From Paludibacteraceae bacterium (GTDB lineage: Bacteria > Bacteroidota > Bacteroidia > Bacteroidales > Paludibacteraceae): DNA of 64,000 bases. Both the position numbers and the translations under genes were made by a program. Positions within the stretch are counted from its first letter, which is position 1, and the number at the start of each line of letters is the position of its first letter. Below, piece after piece: positions 24,078-33,149 of the stretch. The notes under the pieces were generated by a model. It saw only the letters and a program-made list of their open reading frames with translations. It had not been told where the DNA came from and ran no database searches. Location: the NCBI GenBank assembly GCA_017517845.1, contig JAFWXW010000001.1:124001-188000 (forward strand), written 5' to 3'.

Positions 24078-25916
24078 ATGAAAAAGAGAATATCTATAGG
24101 GATTTTATTGTGGCTTACTGCACTATTAGTTTGTGCAGAAGAGGTAAGTTTTACTTGTAAAGCACCATCTACAGTAATTTCTGGACAGCAATTTAAATTA
24201 GTTTATACACTCAACAAAGAAGGCAAAGACCTGAGAGTGCCAGAAATCTCAGATTTTGATGTTTTATTTGGTCCTTCTACTTCTCATAGTAGTAGTTTTC
24301 AAATAGTGAATGGCAAAGCATCTAGCAACACCCAAGTTACTTATACCTATATGCTAGCAGGTAGGGAACCTGGTAGATATACCATTGCTCCTGCCACAAT
24401 CATGGTAAGTGGAGATAAATATACTAGTAATTCTGTAGAGATTCAGGTACTTCCTCCAGATAAAACCCCTACCAATTCTTCTAGTGGAGCTTCCAATCAA
24501 GGAATTTCTGTAGATGATTCTTCTGTGCAAAATGTTTCTAATGAACAAATATTCGTAAGACAACATTTTTCCAAAACCAGAGTTTATGAGCAAGAAGCTA
24601 TTTTGGTAACTCTTAAACTTTATACCCGTACAGATGTAGTCCACGTTGGTTCGGGAAAATTCCCAGAGTTTAAAGATTTCTTTGTCCAAGATGTGGAATT
24701 AGAACCAAATCGTCCATGGTTGGTGGAACATGTAGATGGATATAATTATAACACCATTATTCTAAAGCAAAGTGTAATCTTCCCACAACATTCAGGAAAA
24801 ATTAATGTAGATGGTGGTAATATAGAAGTGGTAATCAGAATGCGTTCTGCTTCGAGAGGACAGAGCATATTTGATGATTTCTTCCAATCTTATCAAGATG
24901 TAAAGAAAAATTTAAAATTCTCTGGTGCTCAAATCACAGTGAAGGAACTTCCAGATAATGCTCCTGCAGGTTTCTCTGGAGCTGTTGGGTCATATAATTT
25001 AAATTCATCTATTTCTTCACAAGAGGTAAATGCCAATGAGGCAATTACATTAAAATTAAAAATTTCTGGTACGGGTAACCTAAAACTAGTTAAAACTCCA
25101 GAGGTTAAATTCCCATTAGACTTTGATGTCTATGACCCAAAAGTAGATGTGAAGGTAAAACCATCTGCAGCAGGTCAAAGTGGACATAAATCTATAGAAT
25201 ATGTGGCTATACCTCGTTTTGGAGGCGACTTTGAAATCCCTGCTATCAAGTTTGTTTATTTTGATATTAACAAGGGATCATATAAAACCTTAACTTCTCC
25301 CGAATATAAAATAAAGGTTGATGGAAGTGCAGAAGCTTCACAAGGTGTATCTGTGGTTTCTCCAGTAGTGAACAAAGAAGATGTGAAACACTTGGCAACT
25401 GATATTAGATTTATACATACCGATATAGAAAAAGGATTGACCAAAAAAGGTAGCCATTTCATATTCTCATCATTTATGTATATGGCTTTATTCACACCAT
25501 TATTTATATTTGTAATAATATTATTGCTTCTACAAAAACAAGCAAGAGAAAATGCAAATATAGCTCTTAGAAATACCAAACGTGCTAATAAAGTGGCAAA
25601 AAGACGCCTAAAAGAAGCACAAAAATGTTTACGTGCTGGTGAAAAATCCAAGTTCTATGAAGAAACAATGCGTGCTTTATGGGGTTATATAGCAGACAAA
25701 TTAACCATACCTGTTTCTGAATTGACCAAGGACAATGTTCAAGAAAAACTTATCTCACACAGCTGTAATGAAGAATTAATTAGAGAATTCTTATCTTGTC
25801 TTTCAGATTGTGAATTCGCTAGATTCTCTCCTATGGTGGACGATAGTTTATCTATGGAAAATATTTATGATAGAGCAGCAGATTTAATAGGTAAACTTGA
25901 TAATACTTTAAGATAA
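24078..25916 (+). CDS. batD: BatD
   Basis: 612 residues. A signal peptide (residues 1-20, ending LLVCAEE) is followed by a long extracytoplasmic BatD region with beta-sandwich domains (FTCKAPSTVISGQQFKLVYT, YMLAGREPGRYTIAPATIMV). A transmembrane helix at about 465-485 (YMALFTPLFIFVIILLLLQK) precedes a basic coiled-coil stretch (RANKVAKRRLKEAQKCLRAG) and a small cytosolic domain. This matches the BatD family layout. It is co-transcribed with batC (1 bp) and batE (1 bp) and expected to act in the membrane complex with BatA and BatB. Confidence 0.9.
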   Translation: MKKRISIGILLWLTALLVCAEEVSFTCKAPSTVISGQQFKLVYTLNKEGKDLRVPEISDFDVLFGPSTSHSSSFQIVNGKASSNTQVTYTYMLAGREPGRYTIAPATIMVSGDKYTSNSVEIQVLPPDKTPTNSSSGASNQGISVDDSSVQNVSNEQIFVRQHFSKTRVYEQEAILVTLKLYTRTDVVHVGSGKFPEFKDFFVQDVELEPNRPWLVEHVDGYNYNTIILKQSVIFPQHSGKINVDGGNIEVVIRMRSASRGQSIFDDFFQSYQDVKKNLKFSGAQITVKELPDNAPAGFSGAVGSYNLNSSISSQEVNANEAITLKLKISGTGNLKLVKTPEVKFPLDFDVYDPKVDVKVKPSAAGQSGHKSIEYVAIPRFGGDFEIPAIKFVYFDINKGSYKTLTSPEYKIKVDGSAEASQGVSVVSPVVNKEDVKHLATDIRFIHTDIEKGLTKKGSHFIFSSFMYMALFTPLFIFVIILLLLQKQARENANIALRNTKRANKVAKRRLKEAQKCLRAGEKSKFYEETMRALWGYIADKLTIPVSELTKDNVQEKLISHSCNEELIREFLSCLSDCEFARFSPMVDDSLSMENIYDRAADLIGKLDNTLR

Positions 25917-25917
25917 T

Positions 25918-26673
25918 ATGAAAATTAAAATATACGGCATATTAGTAGCATTATTGGTTTGTTTTAATATACAAGCCAATGAAAATTTTGAACTTATAAA
26001 AGCAGAAGAAGCGTATGCTGCAAGTGACTATGACAAAGCATTAGAAATCTACAAATCTGTTCTAGACAAAGGCTATGAATCTGCAGATTTGTATTATAAT
26101 GTGGCAAATTGCTTTTACAGAAAAGGAGAATTGGCTCCTTCTATTCTAAACTATGAAAGAGCATTGAGAATAGACCCATCACATGAAGATGCTAAGCATA
26201 ATTTAAGTTTGGCAGAAAGTAAAACTGTGGATAATATAGATACACTAGGTAGAGTGTTTTTGCTGGATTGGTGGAACTCTTTTTCCAACCTTACTTCTGC
26301 AGATTCATGGGCATTCATTAGCATTGTACTATTTATCATTACTCTAGTTTCATTGTCTGTTTATATTTTTGTACGTAAGATTTGGGTTAGAAAACTAGGA
26401 TTTTCTGTTGCTGTTATAGCACTATTCTTTACCATTATATCTTTCTGCTCAGCGTACACTCGTTACAATGTAGAAACTTCAAAAAATCAGGCAATAGTTT
26501 TTTCTCAAACTGTAACCATAAAAAGTTCTCCAGATAATAGTGGTAATAATCTTTTTATTCTTCACGAAGGAACCAAGGTTAATATAAAATCACGTTTGGG
26601 AGAATGGGTAGAAATAATCACCTCTGATGGAAACTCAGGTTGGCTACCAGCTAATGCAATAGAAGTTATTTAA
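25918..26673 (+). CDS. batE: BatE, TPR and SH3-type protein
   Basis: 251 residues. Signal peptide (residues 1-20), TPR repeats at 27-100 (AYAASDYDKALEIYKSVLDK; YNVANCFYRKGELAPSILNY), two adjacent transmembrane helices at about 128-180, and a C-terminal bacterial SH3 domain (NLFILHEGTKVNIKSRLGEW, ending GWLPANAIEV). It is the last Bat gene. The stop TAA overlaps the ATG of the PAP2 gene (TAATG), suggesting that the phosphatase is translated with the Bat proteins. Confidence 0.9.
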   Translation: MKIKIYGILVALLVCFNIQANENFELIKAEEAYAASDYDKALEIYKSVLDKGYESADLYYNVANCFYRKGELAPSILNYERALRIDPSHEDAKHNLSLAESKTVDNIDTLGRVFLLDWWNSFSNLTSADSWAFISIVLFIITLVSLSVYIFVRKIWVRKLGFSVAVIALFFTIISFCSAYTRYNVETSKNQAIVFSQTVTIKSSPDNSGNNLFILHEGTKVNIKSRLGEWVEIITSDGNSGWLPANAIEVI

Positions 26674-27332
26674 TGGAATTATTTAATTCGTTAATAGAGT
26701 GGGATAGGGAATTATTAGTGAATATAAATTCACTTAATTCACCATTCTTCGATAATGTTATGTGGTGGATTTCGGACCGTTTTGTCTGGATTCCACTATA
26801 TCTTTCTATATTGTTTTTCCTTTTCAAGGTAAAAGGTAAAGATGCCATGATAGCAGCATTGGCTGTAGGTTTGTGTGTATTAATAGCAGACCAAGTGGCT
26901 TCTGGTTTCTGTAAACCATTTTTTGAAAGACTTAGGCCAACTCATGACCCACAACTAAAAGATATTCTTCATATAGTAAACGATTATAGAAGTTCATTAT
27001 ATGGATTTTGTTCTTCTCATGCTTCTAATACCTTTGGGATAGCCACACTTACATGTTTGCTGTTTAGAAACAGGTGGTATGCTGCACTTATTTTTTCGTG
27101 GGCAGTGCTTAATTCATACTCCAGAATGTATCTAGGTGTGCATTTCCCACTTGACATTCTTTGTGGTGCATTGGTAGGTGTAGTAGCTGGATATATTTCA
27201 TATTATCTATACAAATACACCGTATGTAAGTTTCACTACTTCAATGCCGACAAAGGAGTGATGGAAAACAAACAAGTGCTGTGCATAGGTGCTGTGTATT
27301 TGCTCACATTTGTATATATGCTTGTCTTGTAG
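26673..27332 (+). CDS. PAP2-family membrane phosphatase
   Basis: 219 residues with five or six hydrophobic helices. PAP2 motifs are present: KPFFERLRP (residues about 82-90), SSHASNTFG (about 115-123) and YSRMYLGVHFPLDILCG (about 150-165). Together they form the lipid-phosphate phosphatase active site (Lys/Arg, Ser-His and Arg-His signatures). Likely substrates are undecaprenyl-pyrophosphate or phosphatidyl-glycerophosphate-type lipids at the membrane. Its overlap with batE is notable, since PAP2 genes often follow Bat genes in this phylum by my recollection. A GTAGGGAC-family palindrome lies at the very end. Confidence 0.85.
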   Translation: MELFNSLIEWDRELLVNINSLNSPFFDNVMWWISDRFVWIPLYLSILFFLFKVKGKDAMIAALAVGLCVLIADQVASGFCKPFFERLRPTHDPQLKDILHIVNDYRSSLYGFCSSHASNTFGIATLTCLLFRNRWYAALIFSWAVLNSYSRMYLGVHFPLDILCGALVGVVAGYISYYLYKYTVCKFHYFNADKGVMENKQVLCIGAVYLLTFVYMLVL

Positions 27333-27352
27333 GGACACTGCGTGCAGTGTCC
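27333..27352. repeat. GTAGGGAC-family palindrome
   Basis: GGACACTGCGTGCAGTGTCC, perfect palindrome (8-bp arms, CGTG centre) preceded by TAG of the PAP2 stop and followed by GTT. It is identical to the copy at 31958-31977, including the flanking GTAG...GT. Confidence 0.8.
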
Positions 27353-27373
27353 GTTATTCTCCGTGCATTGCCC

Positions 27374-28081
27374 TTATTTATATAACAAAAATATCGTTGG
27401 TCTTTTTGCCAAATCTGGCAATGTGGTCTTACGCCACGCCGCAACAGTTTGAGTCTTGATATATTCGGTTTCCAATGTTATATCACACGCGATACAGAGT
27501 TTGGTGGAGTTTTGGCAATTTTTGAGAATATCTTCAACCAATTTCATGTTTCTATATGGAGTTTCTATAAAAATCTGAGTTTGGTGTTCACCATATATAC
27601 GTTGCTCCATCTTTTTGAACATCTTATTCCTATCCACGGCGTCAATAGGCAAATAACCTAAAAATGCAAAACTCTGACCATTAAATCCAGAACCCATAAG
27701 AGAAAGTAGGATAGAAGAAGGACCTACAAGGGGCTTCACTATATAACCTTTGCTTTGGGCAATGCCCACCACATCTGCTCCAGGGTCTGCTATGGCAGGA
27801 CAACCAGCTTCTGAAATTACACCCATAGAATGCCCCTCTGCCATAGGTTTCAAAAAAGATGAAATCTGTTCGGCTTTTGTATGACCATTTAATTCAAAAA
27901 ACTCTAGTTCATCTATATTAATGTTTCTATCTACTTTTTTTAGAAATCTACGTGCAGTACGAATATTCTCCACTATAAAATATTTTAGTGAAGTAATAAT
28001 ATTGGCATTAGCCTGTGGCAAAACGTTATTTAAATCTGTTTCGCCCAATGTACATGGAATTAAATATAATATTTGTTTCAT
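27374..28081 (-). CDS. SAM-dependent methyltransferase, RsmI-like
   Basis: 235 residues of the tetrapyrrole-methylase (RsmI/YraL) class: LYLIPCTLGETDLNNVLP at the start, GVISEAGCPAIADPG (residues about 88-102), the substrate-site GPSSILLSLMGSGF, FIETPYRN and CDITLETEY. Canonical RsmI methylates the ribose of C1402 in 16S rRNA. This shorter Bacteroidota variant is commonly annotated only as SAM-dependent methyltransferase, so the exact target is unsure. It lies 3 bp upstream of the DUF4105 gene stop on the same strand and is probably co-transcribed. Confidence 0.8.
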   Translation of the reverse strand: MKQILYLIPCTLGETDLNNVLPQANANIITSLKYFIVENIRTARRFLKKVDRNINIDELEFFELNGHTKAEQISSFLKPMAEGHSMGVISEAGCPAIADPGADVVGIAQSKGYIVKPLVGPSSILLSLMGSGFNGQSFAFLGYLPIDAVDRNKMFKKMEQRIYGEHQTQIFIETPYRNMKLVEDILKNCQNSTKLCIACDITLETEYIKTQTVAAWRKTTLPDLAKRPTIFLLYK

Positions 28082-28084
28082 AAT

Positions 28085-29263
28085 TTATTGTAAATAAACT
28101 CCTAACTCTATAATTAATACCAACGCAAATGGAATGAAAGCATGATTTACGCAACCCCAAAATGTAAATGAGTATAATATAAAGAACACTGCCAAAAGAA
28201 TAAATACCACATTTATAATCCTCAAATACTTTTTCTTTTCTTTTATCATTAATCCAACAAATGGAATAATAAGAAGAGGATTAAATATGCAGATATTTAC
28301 ATTTGCAGATGTAAAAGGATGTTCAGAAAAGAACATTAGGAATGTAACGATAACTCCTATTAGCGTATAAGTAAGAAGTATAGTTCCACTATAAATATTA
28401 CTTGCAATACGACATTTCTTTCCAAAAAATAAATTAATAATTGAAAGAAGAAGCAGAATGCAAGCCATCACCATAGGAGTGAATAATGTTTTTTCAATTT
28501 CTTTTTCTTTAGGCATAAGGTGAATTTCTTGCCTAGTTTTAGACTTAAATTCTTCACCATCTCTACCTATTAAACTATTATTTATAGCTTTATCTAAGTG
28601 TTCAGGTAAAAACTGTGCCTCTTCTGGAGTCATTAAAGTATTATATTCTTTCCCTCCCAAACAAATATCAAAAGAAAACATATACCAAGGGTAATTTTCT
28701 GCATATTTTCCTATAATTTCTCTAAAAGTATATTCAGAAGGAACTAGACTCTCATACTTTCCAGAATAAGCAAACTTAATTATATCCCTTATTTTTGTTG
28801 CACAGTTATTATATACAAAATTATATCTGTACTCACTATTTTCTGGTTTCAAATCATGAGTTAAAACTCTAATAATGCGTTCTTTTTCATCATCATTGAG
28901 GTCCAAAACAGTTCCTTTAACACCACTTCCTCGCCATGCGTATGAATAAAGAAAAGAACTAAAGTGCTCTGCACCACAAGAGTAATCTGTTTCACCTTTT
29001 ACAAATCTAAAAACAAAACTATCTTGATTAAAATCAAAAAGTCCATAATTTACCACTGCATCTAGACCAATGTTTGGATTGCATACCCTCACAGCTGTAT
29101 GCCCAAAGATTGAATATATTTGGTCTCCTGGCGAACAAGTCAAAACAGAAATTTCGGTGTTGCTTATGTCTTTTGTCCAGACTTTATATCTTGTATTTGT
29201 GTTGGTAGCAAAACAGTTTGCCACACAAAAGAATAGTAATAATATTAATAGTTTAAATTTCAT
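28085..29263 (-). CDS. DUF4105 (Lnb-type) membrane protein
   Basis: 392 residues. A signal peptide (CFATNTN, about residue 19) is followed by a DUF4105 domain: VLTCSPGDQIYSIFGHTAVR (His near 54), NYGLFDFNQDSFVFRFVKGE and NFVYNNCATKIRDIIKF (Cys near 154). Five hydrophobic helices at the C-terminus (after residue 265) anchor it. DUF4105 is the domain of Lnb lipoprotein acyltransferases, where conserved Cys and His residues matter, so a role in lipoprotein acyl transfer is plausible. The conserved residues are visible, but the activity is inferred. The stretch between this gene and folC contains heptad repeats. Confidence 0.75.
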   Translation of the reverse strand: MKFKLLILLLFFCVANCFATNTNTRYKVWTKDISNTEISVLTCSPGDQIYSIFGHTAVRVCNPNIGLDAVVNYGLFDFNQDSFVFRFVKGETDYSCGAEHFSSFLYSYAWRGSGVKGTVLDLNDDEKERIIRVLTHDLKPENSEYRYNFVYNNCATKIRDIIKFAYSGKYESLVPSEYTFREIIGKYAENYPWYMFSFDICLGGKEYNTLMTPEEAQFLPEHLDKAINNSLIGRDGEEFKSKTRQEIHLMPKEKEIEKTLFTPMVMACILLLLSIINLFFGKKCRIASNIYSGTILLTYTLIGVIVTFLMFFSEHPFTSANVNICIFNPLLIIPFVGLMIKEKKKYLRIINVVFILLAVFFILYSFTFWGCVNHAFIPFALVLIIELGVYLQ

Positions 29264-29266
29264 TTA

Positions 29267-29299
29267 GTTAGGAATTAGGAGTTAGGAGTTAGGAGTTAT
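29267..29299. repeat. Heptad repeats that form the end of folC
   Basis: TTAGGAG/TTAGGAA units. Read on the minus strand they encode the final TPNS and the stop codon of FolC. Confidence 0.7.
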
Positions 29300-30496
29300 T
29301 ATTTCTGCTACGGTAAAATTACTTCCACCTACAAAAATAAAGTCATTTGTAGAAGCATCACGTTTTGCACTATCTAGAGCATCAGAAACAGAAGGGTAGG
29401 TATTACCTTTTAGTCCAAATTCAGATGCTTTCCTTTTTAATTCTTCTGCAGGTAGTGCTCTAGGAATCTGAGCATTACAGAAATAATAAATGGCATCTTT
29501 GGGTAGAAGTTTAAGCATAGAAGTAATATCCTTATCTCCAACCATACCTATAACCAGACGCTTGTTTTCTGCCTTTATATCAGCTATTTGTGAGACTATA
29601 TATTGCATTCCTGCCACATTGTGACCTGTATCAGCAATGATAAGTGGAGAATAAGATAGTTTTTGCCAACGACCCATCAAAGAAGTTAATTCTACCACAT
29701 TTTTTAGGCCTTCGGCAATGTTCTCCTCTTTTATATTTAATTCATTTTTTAGTAATTCCACAGCACAAAGAATTGTCTTTTTATTTTTCTCTTGACAATA
29801 TCCTTTTAATTCAAATTCATAATCAGAATATGCTGTGTCCTCTGCAAATACAACTTTTTCTGTTTTTTCGGTAAATATTGGACGAAGTCCCAAAGGCATT
29901 TCACCTACCACTGCAGGAATACCTTTTTTAATAATACCAGCCTTTTCAAATGCTATTTTTTCAAGTGTGTCACCAAGTAGGTTTACATGGTCAAAACTTA
30001 CATTGGTTACAACAGAAAGAATAGGACTAATAATATTTGTGCTATCTAGTCGCCCTCCCAATCCAGTCTCTATCACTGCTATGTCCACATTCTCATGAGC
30101 AAAATATGTAAATGCCATAAGAGTGGTAATTTCAAAAAATGATGGATTAAGTCTATCAATAATTTCTTCTGCTTCACGTACAAAATCTATTACATATTGT
30201 TCAGATATTGGTTTGCCGTTTATGCGAATGCGTTCAGAAAAATCTTTTAAGTGAGGCGAAGTATATAGCCCTACTTTATATCCAGCAGACTGGAGAATTG
30301 CTGCCAATGTATGTGACACAGAACCTTTGCCATTAGTTCCTGCTATATGAATAGTTTTAAATCTTTTATGTGGATTTCCATAAAAATCATCTAGCTCCAT
30401 CACATTTGCCAGCCCAGGTTTATATGCAGTCTCTCCTTTTTGCTGAAAAGCAGGAGTTTTTACAAATAAATATTCTAATGTTTCTTGATAATTCAT
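29282..30496 (-). CDS. folC: Folylpolyglutamate/dihydrofolate synthase
   Basis: 404 residues. The ATP-binding motif HIAGTNGKGSVSHTLAAILQ, then TSPHLKDFSERIRING, and VIETGLGGRLDSTN match the folate Mur-ligase family. DTGHNVAGM near residue 290 is another family motif. The enzyme adds glutamate to dihydropteroate or folates in the cytosol. The length is close to that of characterised FolC proteins. The last residues IITPNS and the stop are supplied by a heptad array, so the true ancestral C-terminus has probably been replaced. Confidence 0.9.
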   Translation of the reverse strand: MNYQETLEYLFVKTPAFQQKGETAYKPGLANVMELDDFYGNPHKRFKTIHIAGTNGKGSVSHTLAAILQSAGYKVGLYTSPHLKDFSERIRINGKPISEQYVIDFVREAEEIIDRLNPSFFEITTLMAFTYFAHENVDIAVIETGLGGRLDSTNIISPILSVVTNVSFDHVNLLGDTLEKIAFEKAGIIKKGIPAVVGEMPLGLRPIFTEKTEKVVFAEDTAYSDYEFELKGYCQEKNKKTILCAVELLKNELNIKEENIAEGLKNVVELTSLMGRWQKLSYSPLIIADTGHNVAGMQYIVSQIADIKAENKRLVIGMVGDKDITSMLKLLPKDAIYYFCNAQIPRALPAEELKRKASEFGLKGNTYPSVSDALDSAKRDASTNDFIFVGGSNFTVAEIITPNS

Positions 30497-30581
30497 TTTT
30501 TAAGAAATTTTACACTACAAAATTATAAAAGAATTTCTTTTTTTATTAAATTTACAATACAAAATCCTAAAATTTACTACT

Positions 30582-31904
30582 ATGAGTACCAAAAAGAACT
30601 TCATCTTAGACACTAACGTAATTTTACATGATTACAAGTGTATTTATAATTTCCAGGAAAATGACATTTATATTCCTATTGTTGTTCTAGAAGAGTTGGA
30701 TAAATTTAAAAAAGGAAATGAAGAAATCAACTACAATGCTAGACAATTTGCCAGAGAATTAGACGAGATTAGCGATAATGATTTCTTTGAAAAAGGAGCA
30801 GAAATAGGAGAGGGATTGGGAAGATTATTTATTGTAGTGAATCGTGAACCTTCTGAGAGTCTCAAGGCTGCGTTTATGGAAAATACTCCAGACCATAGAA
30901 TATTAGCCATTACAGAAAGTATCCAAAATGCCAATCCTAATATGAAAACCATTTTGGTTACCAAGGATATAAACTTGAGAATGAAGGCACGTTCTGTTGG
31001 AATACTTGCCGAAGATTATTTTAATGATAAAATCACAAGTAAAGATATTTTTGATCGTGAACACGAAGTTTATGACGGAATAGATAGTGCTATTATAGAC
31101 AAGATGTATGCCACATCTGCTGTTTCTATAAATGAATTTGCTTTCAAAGATGATATAGACCCAAATGAATATTTCATCTTGAAGAGTGAACGAAATAGCG
31201 TTATGGCTAGATATGATAGTGAGTTGGAATGTGTAGTAAGGGTAAACAAAGAACGTGCATACGGTATAGAAGGAAGAAATGCAGAACAAGCATTTGCACT
31301 TAATGCACTTCTAAATGATGATTTAAAACTAGTTTGTATCACAGGCAAGGCCGGTACAGGTAAAACTTTATTGGCATTGGCGGCAGCCTTAGAAAAATGT
31401 CATACTTATAAACAAATATTACTAGCTAGACCTATTGTGGCACTTGCCAACAAGGATTTAGGATTCCTACCAGGTACAGAAAAGGATAAAATAGCACCTT
31501 ATATGCAACCATTGTTTGACAATTTAAATGTAATCAAACATCAGTTTAGTGCAAGTTCACGTGAGCTTACAGCAATTTCAGAAATGCAACAATCAGGTCA
31601 GTTGGTCATAGAAGCACTTGCATATATTCGTGGTAGAAGCCTTTCTGATGCATATATCATTGTAGATGAAGCCCAAAACTTAACTCCTCACGAAATCAAA
31701 ACCATTATCACCCGTGCAGGAGAAAATACCAAAGTAGTGTTTACTGGCGACGTTCAACAAATAGACCAACCATATTTGGATATGCTTTCAAACGGTTTGG
31801 TTTACACTATAGACAAAATGAAAGGTCAAAACATCTTTGCCCACGTAAACCTAATCAAAGGCGAACGCAGCTACCTATCAGAACTCGCAAGTAATTTATT
31901 GTAA
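30582..31904 (+). CDS. PIN-PhoH ATPase
   Basis: 440 residues. An N-terminal PIN domain (residues 6-150; Asp at LDTNVILHD, and LVTKDINLRMKARSVGI) is fused to a PhoH-type helicase domain with Walker A GKAGTGKT at about 255-262 and Walker B IIVDEAQNLTP. The fusion is the YlaK/PhoH2 type. PhoH2 proteins are reported as RNA helicase-ribonucleases linked to toxin-antitoxin systems. The gene is single and is followed by a repeat and a strong terminator. Confidence 0.9.
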   Translation: MSTKKNFILDTNVILHDYKCIYNFQENDIYIPIVVLEELDKFKKGNEEINYNARQFARELDEISDNDFFEKGAEIGEGLGRLFIVVNREPSESLKAAFMENTPDHRILAITESIQNANPNMKTILVTKDINLRMKARSVGILAEDYFNDKITSKDIFDREHEVYDGIDSAIIDKMYATSAVSINEFAFKDDIDPNEYFILKSERNSVMARYDSELECVVRVNKERAYGIEGRNAEQAFALNALLNDDLKLVCITGKAGTGKTLLALAAALEKCHTYKQILLARPIVALANKDLGFLPGTEKDKIAPYMQPLFDNLNVIKHQFSASSRELTAISEMQQSGQLVIEALAYIRGRSLSDAYIIVDEAQNLTPHEIKTIITRAGENTKVVFTGDVQQIDQPYLDMLSNGLVYTIDKMKGQNIFAHVNLIKGERSYLSELASNLL

Positions 31905-31957
31905 ATCACCCAAACTTGAGTAACACATAGGTAAAGAGTTAACAGAGGAATGTGTAG

Positions 31958-31977
31958 GGACACTGCGTGCAGTGTCC
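31958..31977. repeat. GTAGGGAC-family palindrome
   Basis: GGACACTGCGTGCAGTGTCC, identical to 27333-27352, flanked by TGTAG and GTA. It lies just before the terminator at 31982. Confidence 0.8.
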
Positions 31978-31981
31978 GTAA

Positions 31982-32015
31982 ATTAGCACCCTGTGGAGGG
32001 GTGCTAATTTTTTTT
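31982..32015 (+). terminator. Intrinsic terminator after PIN-PhoH gene
   Basis: ATTAGCACC ... GGTGCTAAT stem (9 bp, extended by one more C-G pair) with a run of seven or more T residues. Confidence 0.85.
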
Positions 32016-32030
32016 GTCCAAAAAATATAT

Positions 32031-32075
32031 GTGGCAAAATTTCTATAAAACAAAAATAATACATATCTTTGCCAC
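32031..32075. promoter_or_regulatory. Promoter of the XRE module with candidate operator
   Basis: A perfect 8-bp inverted repeat, GTGGCAAA (32031-32038) and TTTGCCAC (32068-32075), is separated by 29 bp. The -7 box TATCTTTG at 32064-32071 overlaps the right half; no good -33 is seen. This arrangement suits autorepression by the XRE protein encoded 25 bp downstream. Confidence 0.55.
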
Positions 32076-32100
32076 GTGTTTGATTTTAATTATTTAGAGT

Positions 32101-32442
32101 ATGGAAGAGAGAATGATTATTGCTAGGAATATTAAACGAATGAGGGAAGCAAGCAATTATACTCAAGACAGTGTGGCAACTTTCTTAGGTATAGGTCGTT
32201 CTGCATACTCTAATTACGAAGCAGGTCTAAGGGAATTGCCGCTCGAACACATGGAAAAATTGGCTGATCTTTATGGGTGTGATGCATATATGATGTATGA
32301 AGAAAATTTAGATTTAGTCGAGAATATGCTAGCAACAGCCTTTAGAGTTGATAATCTTACCGCATCGGATATGGAGCAAGTTGCCACATTTAAAAAGGTG
32401 GTAAAAAATTCTTTAATGATGGATTCAATGTTGTCAAAATGA
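32101..32442 (+). CDS. XRE-family HTH regulator
   Basis: 113 residues. Residues 6-62 form a Cro/CI-type helix-turn-helix (ARNIKRMREASNYTQDSVAT, then GIGRSAYSNYEAG). The short C-terminal part (LVENMLATAFRVDNLTASDM) is Leu/Ala-rich. It is likely the repressor, or antitoxin-like DNA-binding partner, of the module. It ends 4 bp into the ImmA/IrrE gene (ATGA overlap), a strong sign of co-translation. The inverted repeat upstream is its probable operator. Confidence 0.85.
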   Translation: MEERMIIARNIKRMREASNYTQDSVATFLGIGRSAYSNYEAGLRELPLEHMEKLADLYGCDAYMMYEENLDLVENMLATAFRVDNLTASDMEQVATFKKVVKNSLMMDSMLSK

Positions 32443-33149
32443 AGAAATTAACAGTACAAGAAGCCGATATACTTGCAGGTAAATTTAGATCTCAAATTGG
32501 TTTAAATCCCAATGACCCTATAAACATTAAAACATTTATACGCAAGCATCAAATTACAGCAATGTATAGACCACTATCTGTAAATTCTTATGGTATTAGT
32601 TGTAAGTCTAATAGTGGTAAGATGTTTGTTTTAATCAATAGTAATTCTACTCGTGGGCGTCAGCATTTTACTTTTGCTCACGAATTGTATCATCTTTATT
32701 TCGATAAGAAACCCACACCTCACATGTGTGGAGTGGTATCAACAGTTGAAGAAAAGAATGCAGACTTGTTTGCATCTAGCCTTCTGCTCCCAAAGGAGGG
32801 AGTTTATGCCATGATTAGTAACGAAGAAATTCTAAATCACAAAATCAGTCTTGCCACAGTTCTTAGGATAGAACAAATGTTTCAAGTATCTAGGTCAACA
32901 TTACTTATTCGCTTGAAAAATATTGGAATTATTTCTGAAACTCAATTAAAAGAACTTCAAAGTATTCCAGTGAAAGAGTCTGCCAAAGAGTATGGTTATG
33001 ATACTTCTTTGTATAGAAGTGGAAATGAAGGACTTTTTATAGGCGATTTTGGTGAAAAAGCAAGAATCTTATTTGAGTCAGAGCGTATTTCAGAAGGCCA
33101 TTATATGGAACTTTTAAATATGATATCTGATGAAAGAGAAGAAAACTAA
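32439..33149 (+). CDS. ImmA/IrrE-family metalloprotease
   Basis: 236 residues. The zinc-binding HELYH at residues 81-85, in FTFAHELYHLYFDKK, is followed by EEKNADLFASSLLLP with the third ligand (Glu/Asp). ImmA/IrrE peptidases cleave XRE repressors, here the one encoded 4 bp upstream. The C-terminal half (about 120-236, SRSTLLIRLKNIGIISETQL) is winged-helix-like. It overlaps the PIN gene by 20 bp (33130-33149), so the three genes are translated together. Confidence 0.85.
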   Translation: MKKLTVQEADILAGKFRSQIGLNPNDPINIKTFIRKHQITAMYRPLSVNSYGISCKSNSGKMFVLINSNSTRGRQHFTFAHELYHLYFDKKPTPHMCGVVSTVEEKNADLFASSLLLPKEGVYAMISNEEILNHKISLATVLRIEQMFQVSRSTLLIRLKNIGIISETQLKELQSIPVKESAKEYGYDTSLYRSGNEGLFIGDFGEKARILFESERISEGHYMELLNMISDEREEN

